NCBI GenBank assembly: GCA_002914805.1
Contig: JXTB01000098.1
Span: 417,754 to 481,753, forward strand
Direction: 5' to 3'
From: Parasponia andersonii
Lineage: Eukaryota; Streptophyta; Magnoliopsida; Rosales; Cannabaceae
Length of the DNA stretch: 64,000 bases
The position numbers were made by a program, and so were the translations under genes. This document shows, piece by piece, positions 1 to 10,281 of the stretch. Positions within the stretch are counted from its first letter, which is position 1. Every line of letters starts with the position of its first letter. Below the pieces are notes generated by a model that was not told the DNA's origin, searched no databases, and saw only the letters and a list, made by a program, of their open reading frames with translations.

Positions 1-363
1 TATTCTTTTGAACGAACTTGTCTATTTGAAATATGAAGCATCAAAATTTCTAGAACCCCTAATTAATGAGACAATTCGGTCTAATATTTTCAATAAAACG
101 TTACTGTTTATTTTTCCTCGATAGAAAAGAGCATTGAATTAAAACTGAACTTTGGATGAGAATGCAAATTAGGACCTTATATAGAAATTAAAAATGAGTA
201 AAATATGGCATGGCCATTCCAGTGAATAAATTATACATATATACAGGTTATATGAGATATTCTAAATGAATAAATATTACAATTCGAAAATAATAAGATA
301 AGTGAAAGAGAAACTAAAGCCTAAATATGTGAAAATCTAAATATATACAGATTTCAAAATAAA
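1..363 (-). repeat. Probable 3' flank or LTR of the Ty1/copia relic
   Basis: No gene is visible. On the minus strand this AT-rich stretch directly follows the end of the copia RNase H reading frame (stop near 364). Its position and composition fit the polypurine tract and 3' LTR of that element. The element runs off the window edge, so the LTR end cannot be seen and the assignment is inference. Confidence 0.4.
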
Positions 364-567
364 TTAAATAGCTTCTCCTATATACCCTCCGCAAGATGGT
401 GCTCCGAGAGGAGAGTCCAATCTTGTTGTTGAGAGTGAGAAACCGTGTACGCGATAGAGATTTTGTGAGAGCATCGGCCAATTGGTCTTCAGAGAAACAT
501 TAGCAACCTGTAGAGCATAACTCTGAACTTGGTCTCGTATATAATGATAATCTAAAGCAACATATTT
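364..567 (-). pseudogene. Ty1/copia RNase H, C-terminal half (relic, part 2)
   Basis: The minus-strand frame reads KYVALDYHYIRDQVQS and then an AL.VANVS segment, which is the end of the RNase H domain of plant Ty1/copia polyproteins (usually K.H/Y.ALDYHF.RD.VQ followed by L.V.HVS). It starts exactly where the inserted LTR at 568 begins. The other half of the domain lies at 2745-2960, so the LTR split one continuous domain. After the VANVS segment the sequence drifts from the family, and the frame ends at 364. It is a dead element; the copia assignment rests on these motifs. Confidence 0.75.
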
Positions 568-2744
568 TGTCACGACCCAAATTCCGGGCCAGTGGCAAAA
601 AGGAATTTCATAAATAAAAATTCATTATTTGTTTTAAAAAATTTTAAAAATCTCAAATTTTTAGGAAAACGTCAATTAGTTTCAAAATGATAGTTTCCGT
701 AAAAATTCATAAAATTAATTCAAATTACAAATTTCACAGTTTTGTGATTACCGTTAGACATAAATTGTTAATAAAAAAATTTAAAAATAAACCAAGCATC
801 ATTGCCAGTAGTCTCACAATTCAGCATAGTAATTATACAGACCGAGTCCGTGTAACGGAGCCCTTTAATTATTAAAAATAAGCCAAGAAAGTAAACAATA
901 CTATCTTACACACTTACTAACAAGTCAAGGGGAAAGTTGTACCTCACTGATTCGATCTTAAGTTCCCGAAGTTACCCTGAGCACTACCTAAGAAGGAGAA
1001 TAGAGGGTGAGCATAAAATACCTAGTAGGATACCCAATTACCTTTTTGGAAAAATATTTATTTATAAATTCCCTGCATGGTTAGTTGTTCTAAAAACAAT
1101 TTCACAATATATCAAATCAAATACGAGTTGAAATCACCATCTGATATCATATTCAAAATGAATAAAGAGAAATCAGATAATAATCCATAGTGCACGTATC
1201 AAAAATCAAACAATCCCATGAGCTCACATGCTCTCATCACGAACCAGAGTAACTCGTATTGTATGTACTCAGAATTTTCTACCTGATACTTAATCCCAGA
1301 AAATCAGAAGAACACCCATGTATCTAATGCTACCAAACTGGAAGGGTAACTGGATGCTTATGCCTACTGAATGAGGGTAACAAAAAAAATTCTACATAGA
1401 TTTACAGGCTCTTACCGAGGGCAAGATTAATGGCTGCCCACTAAACATCGTGATACTTAAGATGAATCTCATGTATGATTCTATAGTATGTGCAATACGA
1501 TGAGTAGTATAAACAACCATGCAGTAACATTCCAAATATACTCTAATTTTTAATAAAAATCTATTTTGTACTTTTCTCAATATTTTCCAATTTTTATGAA
1601 AAATAATAGAAAGCAAAGTAATTGAATCTCCTACCTAAAAATGTAGTTATATTAAGCTAACGACGCTAGAAAATTCCTCAGTTGGTTACCTGGTTGTTCA
1701 GACAGTTGTATCTAGATCCCGATACGATCACTTAAAAAAATAAATTTTTAAACTGAGCCTCAAATTGATAAATGGAGGTTACTATTGAATTCAAAGTACC
1801 CAAAACAATAGATTAGACATATAATTTGTCAAAAATAAGTCTTGATACGGGACCAGCCTGTGGCATATAAAATGGTGTACTTTTTATGCTACGAAATTTC
1901 AATTTTGTTCCACAACGATATATAGTGGTATTTTATATCAAAATTTATGTTCCGATCTTACTGAGTCCAAATTCAAAGTTAAAACTTAGTTTGGAGATCC
2001 TTAGCATAAATTAAGCCCAAAAATCCGAGAATTATATAAATACCACGGATGAGAATTATTTAGAAAAATGTCATCTTTTTCTAATTACTATTTTCCACAC
2101 TTACACTACCGTTTTTACTTCTACTAATTATAACTATTCATGATTTTTAACTCTCTTTCACCTCATATATTTACCTTAGGTAAATAAATTATTTAACCAA
2201 AATAATTACATAAATATCACTTTTTTGCATAGTTCGTAAAAACAATAAAAGTGGTAAAAACTTATTAGAGATGAATTTTGACGTCTAACTACTTAGAAGT
2301 GGTCGATGACAATGAGAGAAGACCACACTTGCTGGCGGTGATGGAAAACGACGATGGACGGCACGCTGGCGACTGGAAAATCGAACAGCAGGCACTATTT
2401 TTGGAGGAGCAAAACTTAGCCACAGCAGTTCCATTTCCAGCGATCCAGGTTGAGTTTCTCTCTCCGACGAACAGTGCAAGGTGGTGCGTCAGGCTCATAG
2501 CGGCAGCGTGCAGTGACAACGAGCTTCACAATTCCAACTATTTTTCCTCAATTTTCTTTCTTTTTCAAGAGCTCATCAAGTGAGAATTTGAGAGATTGGG
2601 AGGGTTTTAAAGCAAATTCAATAATTGTGGCCCTTATTATTTAAATCCAGATATTTTAAATATTAAATTTTTAAAATTCTAAATTATCATTATGCCATTA
2701 AGTGCAAAATCTCAAACATAACTCTTTAAATTTCAGTGTTTACA
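568..2744 (+). mobile_element. Solo LTR, Ty3/gypsy-like, inserted in the copia relic
   Basis: The 2177-bp element starts TGTCACGACCC and ends GTGTTTACA, so it has TG...CA termini. It is bordered by TATTT (563-567) and TGTTT (2745-2749), a 5-bp target duplication with one mismatch. The interrupted copia RNase H frame resumes on the other side, which fixes both ends independently. No gag or pol is visible, so this is a solo LTR. A GC-rich patch near 2278-2583 gives open frames on both strands but no protein motif. The segment order (start, GGTGAGC motif near 1010, TTTAGACATATAATTT block near 1810, GC-rich patch) matches the copy at 7336. Placement in Ty3/gypsy (Tekay/Del type) is from general resemblance only. 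Confidence 0.7.
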
Positions 2745-2960
2745 TGTTTCATGAAAGAATGAAAGGCTGGATTGAAACAAAGATTATAGCACTGATATTA
2801 TCATAGTAGATCACCAATTGCTATGATAAAGAAACACCCAATTCAGTACATAGAGAACAAATCCATCTCAACTCGGCAACTGTAATAGCAACAAAACGAT
2901 ACTCCACCTCAATTGAAGAGCAAGCAACAGTCCATTACTTCTTCAAACTCTTGTCATAAT
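2745..2960 (-). pseudogene. Ty1/copia RNase H, N-terminal half (relic, part 1)
   Basis: On the minus strand the frame reads WTVACSSIEVEYRFVAITVA, then ELRWI and TELGVSLS, then YYDNISA. This matches the start of copia RNase H (normally RSS.EAEYR..A...AE..W...L..EL, then CDN). The catalytic Asp of the YYDNISA segment is kept, but stop codons interrupt the frame before WTV and after GVSLS. It ends against the solo LTR at 2744 and continues at 567. No reverse transcriptase or integrase lies further upstream; a possible MITE and unrelated sequence follow. Confidence 0.75.
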
Positions 2961-3437
2961 GTATTTTATGAAATACACCTCTTTTAATAATTTTTACGTG
3001 AATATACTTTTTTTAATTTTTAAATTATTTTAAATACAAAAATACCTCTAGTGCTTATCTTATTTGGGTCTACATTCTGATTGGACCTATGAAGTCAAGT
3101 TGCTAGACATATTATCTAGCACCTCTCGACACTCATGTCTAACATGCTCTTGCTATCATATCTAGTGCATAATATTGAAATAGAGATCCAAATCTAGCTA
3201 GACATGAGGAATCAAGTTGTTAGTGAACTTTTCTAGAGCTCCTACCATCCTGTTCGATGCTCAATATTTAAATTTTTTTTTAGTCGAGTTACTAGACACT
3301 TTTGTCTAGATATTTCGACTTAAGAGTATATTTGTCCTTTTATACCCTTTTTTTAAGGGTAAAATTACCTAAAAATTATTGTGGAAGGGTGGAGTTTCTA
3401 AAGTTGACTATCAAGGAAATGTATTTCACCTAATTTT
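2957..3437. mobile_element. Possible MITE (foldback remnant)
   Basis: The two ends are imperfect inverted copies. The left end reads TGAAATACACC and then AATAATTTTTACGTGAAT. The reverse complement of the right end reads GGTGAAATACA and then AATAATTTTTAGGTAATTTT. The inside is AT-rich with no coding signal. The copia RNase H similarity stops at its left edge, which fits an insertion. I could not define a clean target duplication. Confidence 0.4.
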
Positions 3438-4275
3438 CCAATAAAATGAGGAGAACCTCTTTTCCTATCTTATTGATAATAAATAAATAGAAAGAAAGAA
3501 ACCTGTGGCGAGATGACAAACTTTTTTTTTCCTTCTACTTTTTTGGGATTGAACAAAAATATTTTTTTTTATAATATAGTTAACTAGATATCCTTTTTGA
3601 TTATATGAATAAACATGTCCCTTTTTAATAGTAATAATTTTAGTTTACTATTATATCTTAGTAAACTACTTACTTATCACTATGATAAAGTGGTATATCA
3701 TTTGAGAAATTTCAATAAATATTTTCCATGGGTGCCCTAATTACAACCATAAGCCTCCCTCAATAATCAAAATAAGCTATATCCACCTAAAAAGACTTAA
3801 TTACCTAAAAAAATCGATCTTTAATTTAAACTCAAATCTCAAATTAAATAAATAAAATAAGTATAACTATAAATTATATTGAGATACTCAAATTTAACTA
3901 AATTAAACTTAATTAGTTATAGTTTCAAAAATATAAGGTTTGGAGGGGCGTCTGTTGGTATGAGCACTCAGTTGCATGTGAATTGCACATTGTCACATTC
4001 CAACCAAAATTTGAAGTTAATTAAAGATTCAGAACTAGTATCAGTGGTGGGGTGAATTTAAGTACCTGATTACAATTTTGTTTTTTTGTTATCAGGGGAT
4101 ATATTGCAAATTGACCAAAAAAAAAATTCAGCCAATCGTGCTAAAAACCCTAAAAATATTAACTACTATTAATCTTTGAGCATTCCAAATAGATACAGAT
4201 AATTTGATATGTATCGTATATGAGAATAGATATATTTAAAGAATTAAAAAATACAAAATAATCCGTATAAACCTT
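3438..4275. other. Intergenic, no gene seen
   Basis: AT-rich DNA with homopolymer runs. It is the 3' flank of the minus-strand RING gene that ends at 4276. I see no coding or RNA motif. Confidence 0.6.
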
Positions 4276-5058
4276 CTAAGTTGGCATGGCGTACCGGCAC
4301 ATTGGACACATATGACTAGTCTCCAACCACCGTACGATACAATCCTTGTGATAAAGATGAGAGCAAGGCATGCGTAGCACCTTATTATGATCATCATCAT
4401 CCTCATGAATAATATTATCAGTGTTGTCAAACGACAATTTTTCTAAACAAATACTGCATTTTTCTATTATCGTTGCACCCAAATCATCGACTTTCACCTC
4501 CTTAAGTGCCTCGATGGATGACTTAGTCGCTGGAACAGTCCTAAAAAACTCTGCAGATACACTCAACGTGCGCTCAACCTCTTCTTGGAACCAAGTCCAG
4601 TCGGTCATGGCGAGTTCGTATTCGGATGGAAGCAGCCGTTCGCTCCGGGTGCGGTCAATCCCATCTAGGGCTATAACGTTTGCAGTGAGAGTTAGCATTC
4701 TGGAGTTGGCAAAGTTAGGGTTTTCGGCTACAGCGGAGGCGCGGGAGCAGATTTCTAACGCATAGGACTCAACTAGTGCAGGCTCCAGTACGACGCCCAT
4801 GGCGTTGAGCCAATCGCGAGTGACTGATTGAGCTTGTACGAAGTACTCGCGACGGGATATTAGATGGGAGCTTTGGGCCATTACCCAAAACATGCCGGGT
4901 ACCAAGCGTTCAAGTTTATATATGAAGTGGAAGAAGAAGTAGTAATCGTTTTCATCGGGAAGATATATTTGTCGATTCCAATCGTCATGATTATCCGACT
5001 GGATGATATGCAAGCGATAATGGTTGGAAAGAAGCGTTGGATCTGCACTGGACGCCAT
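4276..5058 (-). CDS. RING-H2 finger protein, probable E3 ubiquitin ligase
   Basis: A single-exon gene of 260 aa. The C-terminus carries a complete RING-H2 finger: C201, C204, C232, H234, H237, C240, C251 and C254, spaced C-x2-C-x27-C-x-H-x2-H-x2-C-x10-C-x2-C. The core reads MPCSHLYHKDCIVRWLE. The 27-residue first loop is long and includes a DDDDH acidic stretch, but it is within the RING-H2 range. The N-terminal 200 residues hold no named domain I recognise; there is no signal peptide or membrane segment. The family role is recruiting E2-ubiquitin; the substrate is unknown. The start at MASSADPT is the first Met of the frame. An (AT)n tract lies about 160 bp upstream. A decayed relative is at 6512-7164. 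Confidence 0.85.
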   Translation of the reverse strand: MASSADPTLLSNHYRLHIIQSDNHDDWNRQIYLPDENDYYFFFHFIYKLERLVPGMFWVMAQSSHLISRREYFVQAQSVTRDWLNAMGVVLEPALVESYALEICSRASAVAENPNFANSRMLTLTANVIALDGIDRTRSERLLPSEYELAMTDWTWFQEEVERTLSVSAEFFRTVPATKSSIEALKEVKVDDLGATIIEKCSICLEKLSFDNTDNIIHEDDDDHNKVLRMPCSHLYHKDCIVRWLETSHMCPMCRYAMPT

Positions 5059-5213
5059 AGAATATTGAGATCTAAAAAGAAAAAAGAAAAAAGTTATTCC
5101 AAGAGCAAGAGAGCTTGAACTACAATATATATAGGGTTCGATAATAATCTCGAATTGAATAATTGTTTGTATCTTGAATATTATTGATGGAGAATGAAAG
5201 CACGAGTATATAA

Positions 5214-5249
<36 letters not shown>

Positions 5250-6511
5250 TGATATTACTACAATATATATAGGCTTCCTATTTATTTAGTTTTGTGGGAT
5301 AAATCTAGATATTTATAACTACGAACCAACTAATACGAAATATATTAATGTTCCAAATCCGAATAGGACACCAATTTCTACAACATTAAACCTATTAGAA
5401 TTGTACGTACTTAAATGTGGTTAGAATTGGCTCAGACTAGTAATCGATTTTTTATAATTATAACTAGTAATCGATTTTTTATATGTAAAATCCCATTTTC
5501 TGAAAAGCTTTTAGAAAAATATCATTTTTTAAAATAGTAACTAGTAATCGATAACTAGTTTTCGAGCTTTGGTAACTCGTAACAAAGATAATTATAACTG
5601 GTATATAACTTGTAATTGGTAACCCCTAACCAATTTTCAAAAATGTTAATTAGTAACCATTTTAAAAATAATATTTTTCTAAAACTTTTTAAAAAATGAT
5701 ATTTTCCGAAATTTAGAAAAACTCGTTTTTTTGTAATTTTTCTTAAGTTTTTATGGGTATAAGTGTTAGAAACCTTGTTAGCAATCAAATCACTAGTAAA
5801 TTGGTCTTCAACCTTATTTTGACGCATTTAAATCGTTAGCGTCTAGCTCTGAAATTGACTTTAAGAAGTTAAACATATGCGCAAGAAGAAGTTTATAATG
5901 AAACCGCAAGAGAAAAAGTTTAAAATGCAAAACCTTCCAATTAAAATCTCGTAGATGGTATACTGACTTATAATCAAAGGTGAATTTTACTAGTCACCCT
6001 CCAAAATGTCAGAAAGTATTAGGCTCCATTAACTAGTGACGGTGGAGATGGATTTAATATCTCGTTATTTCTCCTATAATTGAACCCTTTATAGTTAAAT
6101 GGATCTCTGATATTCTTTATTTCGTTCTGATTTTATTGCTTAAGAAAAGTTTTTTGGCTATGAGTTTTATTTTTTAGAAATTTTCAAGAAAATATTTGAC
6201 ACTTGTACTTTGGAGAATAGTAGAATACTGTTAAGTCGGTCATTGAAATCTTTGGTTTCAATTCAAATAACTGCATGTCTAAATATTTGCCCTGGTAGAT
6301 ATAAACTCACAGTTGCCACATCATGAATTATATCCCAACTTTGATATCATAATTAAGACGTAAGATTTTTTTTTTAAAAAAAAAAACCGCTATATGTATA
6401 ATAAGTGAGACGAAATCAATAAACCATAATAAATTATACATCTAACATTCCAAATAATTATGCGAATAATGTCACCAAATAACTTCAATTTAAAGTAATT
6501 CGTATGAAAAT
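5059..6511. other. Intergenic between the RING gene and its broken copy
   Basis: It holds the promoter side of the intact RING gene, an (AT)n tract at 5215-5248, a direct repeat of ACTAGTAATCGATTTTTTAT at about 5436 and 5463, and an inverted pair (TAGAAAAATATCATTTTTT near 5511; AAAAAATGATATTTTCC near 5690). The inverted pair could be a degraded MITE. No credible gene is present. Confidence 0.5.
5215..5248. repeat. (AT)n microsatellite
   Basis: About 34 bp of alternating A and T, upstream of the minus-strand RING gene. Confidence 0.9.
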
Positions 6512-7164
6512 TTAAGTTGGCATGGTATAACGACACAACGGGCACACATATGACTACACTCCAACCACCGTACTATGCAGTGTTTGTGATAAAGATGAGA
6601 ACATGGCATTTGTACAACCTCATGATCGTGATCATCTTCATTATTATTGTCCAACAAAGACAATTTTTCTAAACAAATACTGCATTGCTCTACTAGTGTA
6701 GAAGCCAAACTCTCGTGATCATCAACATGAACCTTCTCAAGCGCCTCGATACATGACTTGGTTGCTGGAACACTAGTAGTCCGAAACAATTCCACAGATT
6801 CGCTCATGATAGGCTCAAACTGTCCTAATTGGTACAAGGTTCGGTGAGTGGTGACATTGAAAGTGAGCTCTAGTACTCTCAAGTGGGAATACTCGGGGTT
6901 TTGGGCTATAGTTGGAGGTGAAGAAGCGGATTTCCAACTCGTAGTACTCGGCAAGTGAAGACTCCACTATGCCAATGGAGTTGAGCATGTTGCGAATGAC
7001 GAATGGAGCTTCTGCAATGTACTCGCGACGGGATATTAGACGGGTGATTTCGATTGTGAGTTGATTTTCACAGTGATTGATCAACCGGAAGAAGAAATAG
7101 TAGTCGTTTCGGTCGAGGATGTGTATGTAATAAAATCACTAGTAGTATCTGTTGACGCGTCCAT
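6512..7164 (-). pseudogene. RING-H2 finger paralog, frameshifted
   Basis: This is a second copy of the gene at 4276-5058. The start MDASTDTT is at 7164. Within about 60 bp the frame must shift to continue as LDRNDYYFFFRLI and then LISRREYIAEA (the intact copy has ENDYYFFFHFI and LISRREYFVQA). A second shift near 6950 leads to NPEYSHLRVLELT. The RING core is well kept (CSICLEKL, then MPCSHLYHKHCIVRWLE). A one-base insertion next to the last Cys pair changes the ending; without it the frame would end much like the intact gene's RYAMPT. The middle is also shorter by roughly a dozen residues. It is probably a pseudogene, though assembly error at one of the sites cannot be excluded. Confidence 0.75.
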
Positions 7165-7283
7165 GATGAGACTTAGTAATGCGCCTAGCATGTATATTTA
7201 GTTTGAGATCAGTAATTAATGCCTAGAATTGTTACAACTATATGGAAGAATCTTAATTACTTGATCGAACGTTTAAAATTTTG

Positions 7284-7287
<4 letters not shown>

Positions 7288-7314
<27 letters not shown>
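7288..7314. repeat. (AT)n microsatellite
   Basis: About 27 bp of alternating A and T, just before the second gypsy-like LTR. Confidence 0.9.
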
Positions 7315-7318
<4 letters not shown>

Positions 7319-7335
7319 GAATCGACCTAATATAT

Positions 7336-9676
7336 TGTCACAATCCGAGGCCAGGGTCAATGACAGAATGTGTATTTCATAAATTAGAAATACCAAAAAG
7401 AATTAAATAAAATGACTCAATTCATTCAAAATTTTGCCTCGGGGACTCTAACATTTTAAAACTGGCCTCAACAAAATATTTAAATGAAAATAAAATCTCA
7501 CAGTTATGCGTAACTCATTGAATATAGACCATAAACAAAACAACTGTTTTAATAGTCGTACATCACAAATCATCTCATACCCAAACACAGACATAAGTAA
7601 TACAAACCGTGTCCAGATTTCATATTCTAATTAATAAAGTTTAATGAAATCCAAATTCCTACTCAACTTTAAATATTTCACAAGTCTTATAGAAAATTAC
7701 CAAAATATAAATAAACTAGTTGTTCTGCAAATATCTCGATTTATCTCTTCTGATCCAGATTATACTGAGTGCCACCTGAAGGGAAGAAAGGGGTGAGCTA
7801 ATGCGCAGTAGAGAATCAATTACAAGTTCTTATATATATATAAAATATACTCATGTAAAAGGTCCTGCATAGTCAGTATTCCATTCAAAATAGTTCACAA
7901 AACTCAAGTAGAAGTCATAGTCTAATAGTCAAACATTTCAAACCATTGTAATATTCATCAAAACCAGTACATATCTATTCAAGCCAACATATGTCCATGT
8001 ATGCAATCCTGATATCTGAAGTGTTCTAATGGGTCACTCGTAAGTCCGAGCCACCTAAAGAGGTGCCGTAAGTCCGATCACCCAATGTGGGGCATCGTAA
8101 GTCCGATCATCCGATACAGGGCATCATATGTCCGATCACCCAATGTAGAGCATCGTAAGTCTGATCACCCAATGTAGAGCATCGTAAATATGTGAATGTA
8201 TACAAATGTTTTATAAATGACATAATAAGGATATGCACCAATTCTACAGAATCTCAAAATAACCATGTAGTATTCTTTAATCAACTCACTTCCAGTCCTT
8301 AAAACTGAGTTCTCAAACCATTTTGGATTTTCTAAAAATTTCGGCATTACAACAGTTATTTTCTATCAAAACCCAAAAATCCAATTTCCTATAGAAATCA
8401 ATCCAAAATAGTATATATGACACGCCAACCAGTGTGACGTGTCTCCCAGACAGTTTATATCTCAAATTAGGTCAAAAATGGACATAAACACAATTTTTAT
8501 AAATTATTTCACGAAATTCTATATTTATTGAAAATATGTAAAATTCATAAACTAAATTAATTTTTGAATCAAGTAATCGAATCCCTACCTCTATCAAACA
8601 TCCAACTAGCGTTACAAGGCTATGGAGAAAGTTTGGCGTCGTTTGGGTGTCGTTTGGAAAAGCAGACGTCATTTTCGAAACTTTAGTTCCTTGGTTTGAA
8701 AACTTGATTTTCAAACGGAGCTTCAAATCATGAAACGGACTTCACCACTGAATTTAGAGCACCCAAAAACCCTAGTTTAGACATATAATTTATCAAATTT
8801 GGATGCGGGCTCAACGGCACACAAATCAAGGCAAATCTGAGCCGTCCGATCATGTTTTTCGAGCCCGCTCCAGAACATAGTCAATATATATATCATTTTT
8901 CACCATTTTCAACGTAGATTCCAAAAATGATATCAGTTTTAAAATCTAACGGTACGATCGAAAACTCAATTTCAAAACCAATTATGAAATTACCACAAAA
9001 TTAAATATTAAAATATTGCTACAGTAGTCAACTTCTCACCGGAGCCGAGTTGGAGGCCGAGAGTGGTCAGAAATCAAAGCTGGAGTCGAGATGAATCCAA
9101 CGGTGGTGGTGGTGCAGTGATCGGACGGCGGAACGGTGGACGAAAAACCGATCCGGAAGCGCAAACTTCAGGCTACGATTTCTTCGACGAGAGGCGGTGG
9201 TTCACGGTGGCAGTACCTGGCGCTGGTTCGTCGGCGTCTTCTGGTTACGGCGGGTGGGCGCGTCTGGCACAGCTGCGGCCGGTGGAGGCTCGGATGAACA
9301 GTGACAGAGGGGGGATTTCGGGGGTTCACGTGGAGAAGAAGAATAAATGGGGGGTTTTATAAAATTTTTCAAAACCTGTAGCAGTGGGACACGTGACGCA
9401 ATCTAATTCGACCAAACAAATAAGTATCTGAAATTCTACTTTGCCCACAATTTTAAAAGATTCTTTCATTTTAGTTCCTCTTTAATTACACTTTTGTCTC
9501 TGATTTGAAATTTCTTTTTCACTTTTGCTCCAAATGTACCTAGACTTTATCTTGTCTAGATTCAACACTAATAATTTATTTCCGATTTTTATTTAATTAA
9601 TCTAAAAACATAAAATTACTAAAATATCCTTGAAGTAAAATTACTTAATTACCCTTACAAAATTTAGGATTTTAGG
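7336..9676 (+). mobile_element. Second solo LTR of the same family (about 2.3 kb)
   Basis: It starts TGTCACAATCCGAGGCCAGG and shares the segment order of the LTR at 568-2744, including TTTAGACATATAATTT near 8777, a GGTGAGCTAA motif near 7791 and a GC-rich patch at 9040-9360. TATAT precedes the start (7331-7335) and TATAT recurs at 9677-9681, a plausible 5-bp duplication. The expected terminal TTACA is missing at the right end, so that border is less sure. No internal coding region remains. The GC-rich patch gives an open frame at 9063-9362 with no recognisable domain, which I regard as LTR sequence rather than a gene. Confidence 0.6.
8039..8182 (+). repeat. 29-bp tandem repeat, 5 units, inside the LTR
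   Basis: Five consecutive units of about 29 bp at 8039-8066, 8067-8095, 8096-8124, 8125-8153 and 8154-8182. The consensus begins CGTAAGTCCGATCACCCAAT. Units differ at a few positions and the first is 28 bp. The other LTR copy (568-2744) lacks this array. Confidence 0.85.
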
Positions 9677-9880
9677 TATATACTTATAAAGAGAGGGAAA
9701 AGAAAAAGATGCGGAATAGGATACGATGACTCGGAGCCCATTAGAATTAATGCACTTTTAATACTACACGTAATATTTAATTAAAAAAAGAAGCATGTGA
9801 ATAATCTTGTAAACTTTTTTTATTTTAGTTTTGCTCGTCGATATTTCCAATATATTATTTATGTACAGGAGTCCTAATTT

Positions 9881-10281
9881 TGTTGGGATTTTATGTATAA
9901 GTTAATAGTATTTAATATTCTTCGTAGGAATATTATTTGCAAGGTCTTTATTTCAATAAATTTAGAGCCATGGTCTATTTATGATGCTATATAATCTATG
10001 AAATATTTATTGTTTGAGTTGGATTCTAATTCTAACTCATGGATCTATAAGTATAATTATAGACCCATGAGTTACCACAGTGAACATTTGGTGAGTAGGG
10101 AATAAATTTGTGAGTATAGGTTTGAGAGACTTCTAAGAGGGGATTATGAACACTTGTATGATTTCTTTGATTTAGTGAAAATAATGTTATGAGTTATTCT
10201 CTATAAGTGTAAGCAATATTTGGCCGAAATACATTAAATTCGTTCATCTTCTCAGTTCTTTATTTTCTCTTAATTTCTTTG
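9881..10281 (+). mobile_element. Possible solo LTR (copia-type) with a hairpin
   Basis: It begins TGTTGGGATTTTATG, a start common in copia LTRs, and ends near TTTGACA. I see no primer-binding site or target duplication. Inside, 10033-10074 is an 18-bp inverted repeat (TAACTCATGGATCTATAA and its reverse complement with one mismatch) around a 6-bp loop. The element call is tentative; the hairpin is certain. Confidence 0.35.

Noticed and set aside
8039-8182. Array of 29-bp repeats resembling a CRISPR in unit size
   Set aside because: The units are directly adjacent with no spacers, they vary in sequence, and they lie inside a plant LTR.
9063-9362. 99-codon GC-rich open frame
   Set aside because: It lies in the GC-rich part of a solo LTR, shows no domain, and the sister LTR has a different frame at the same place.
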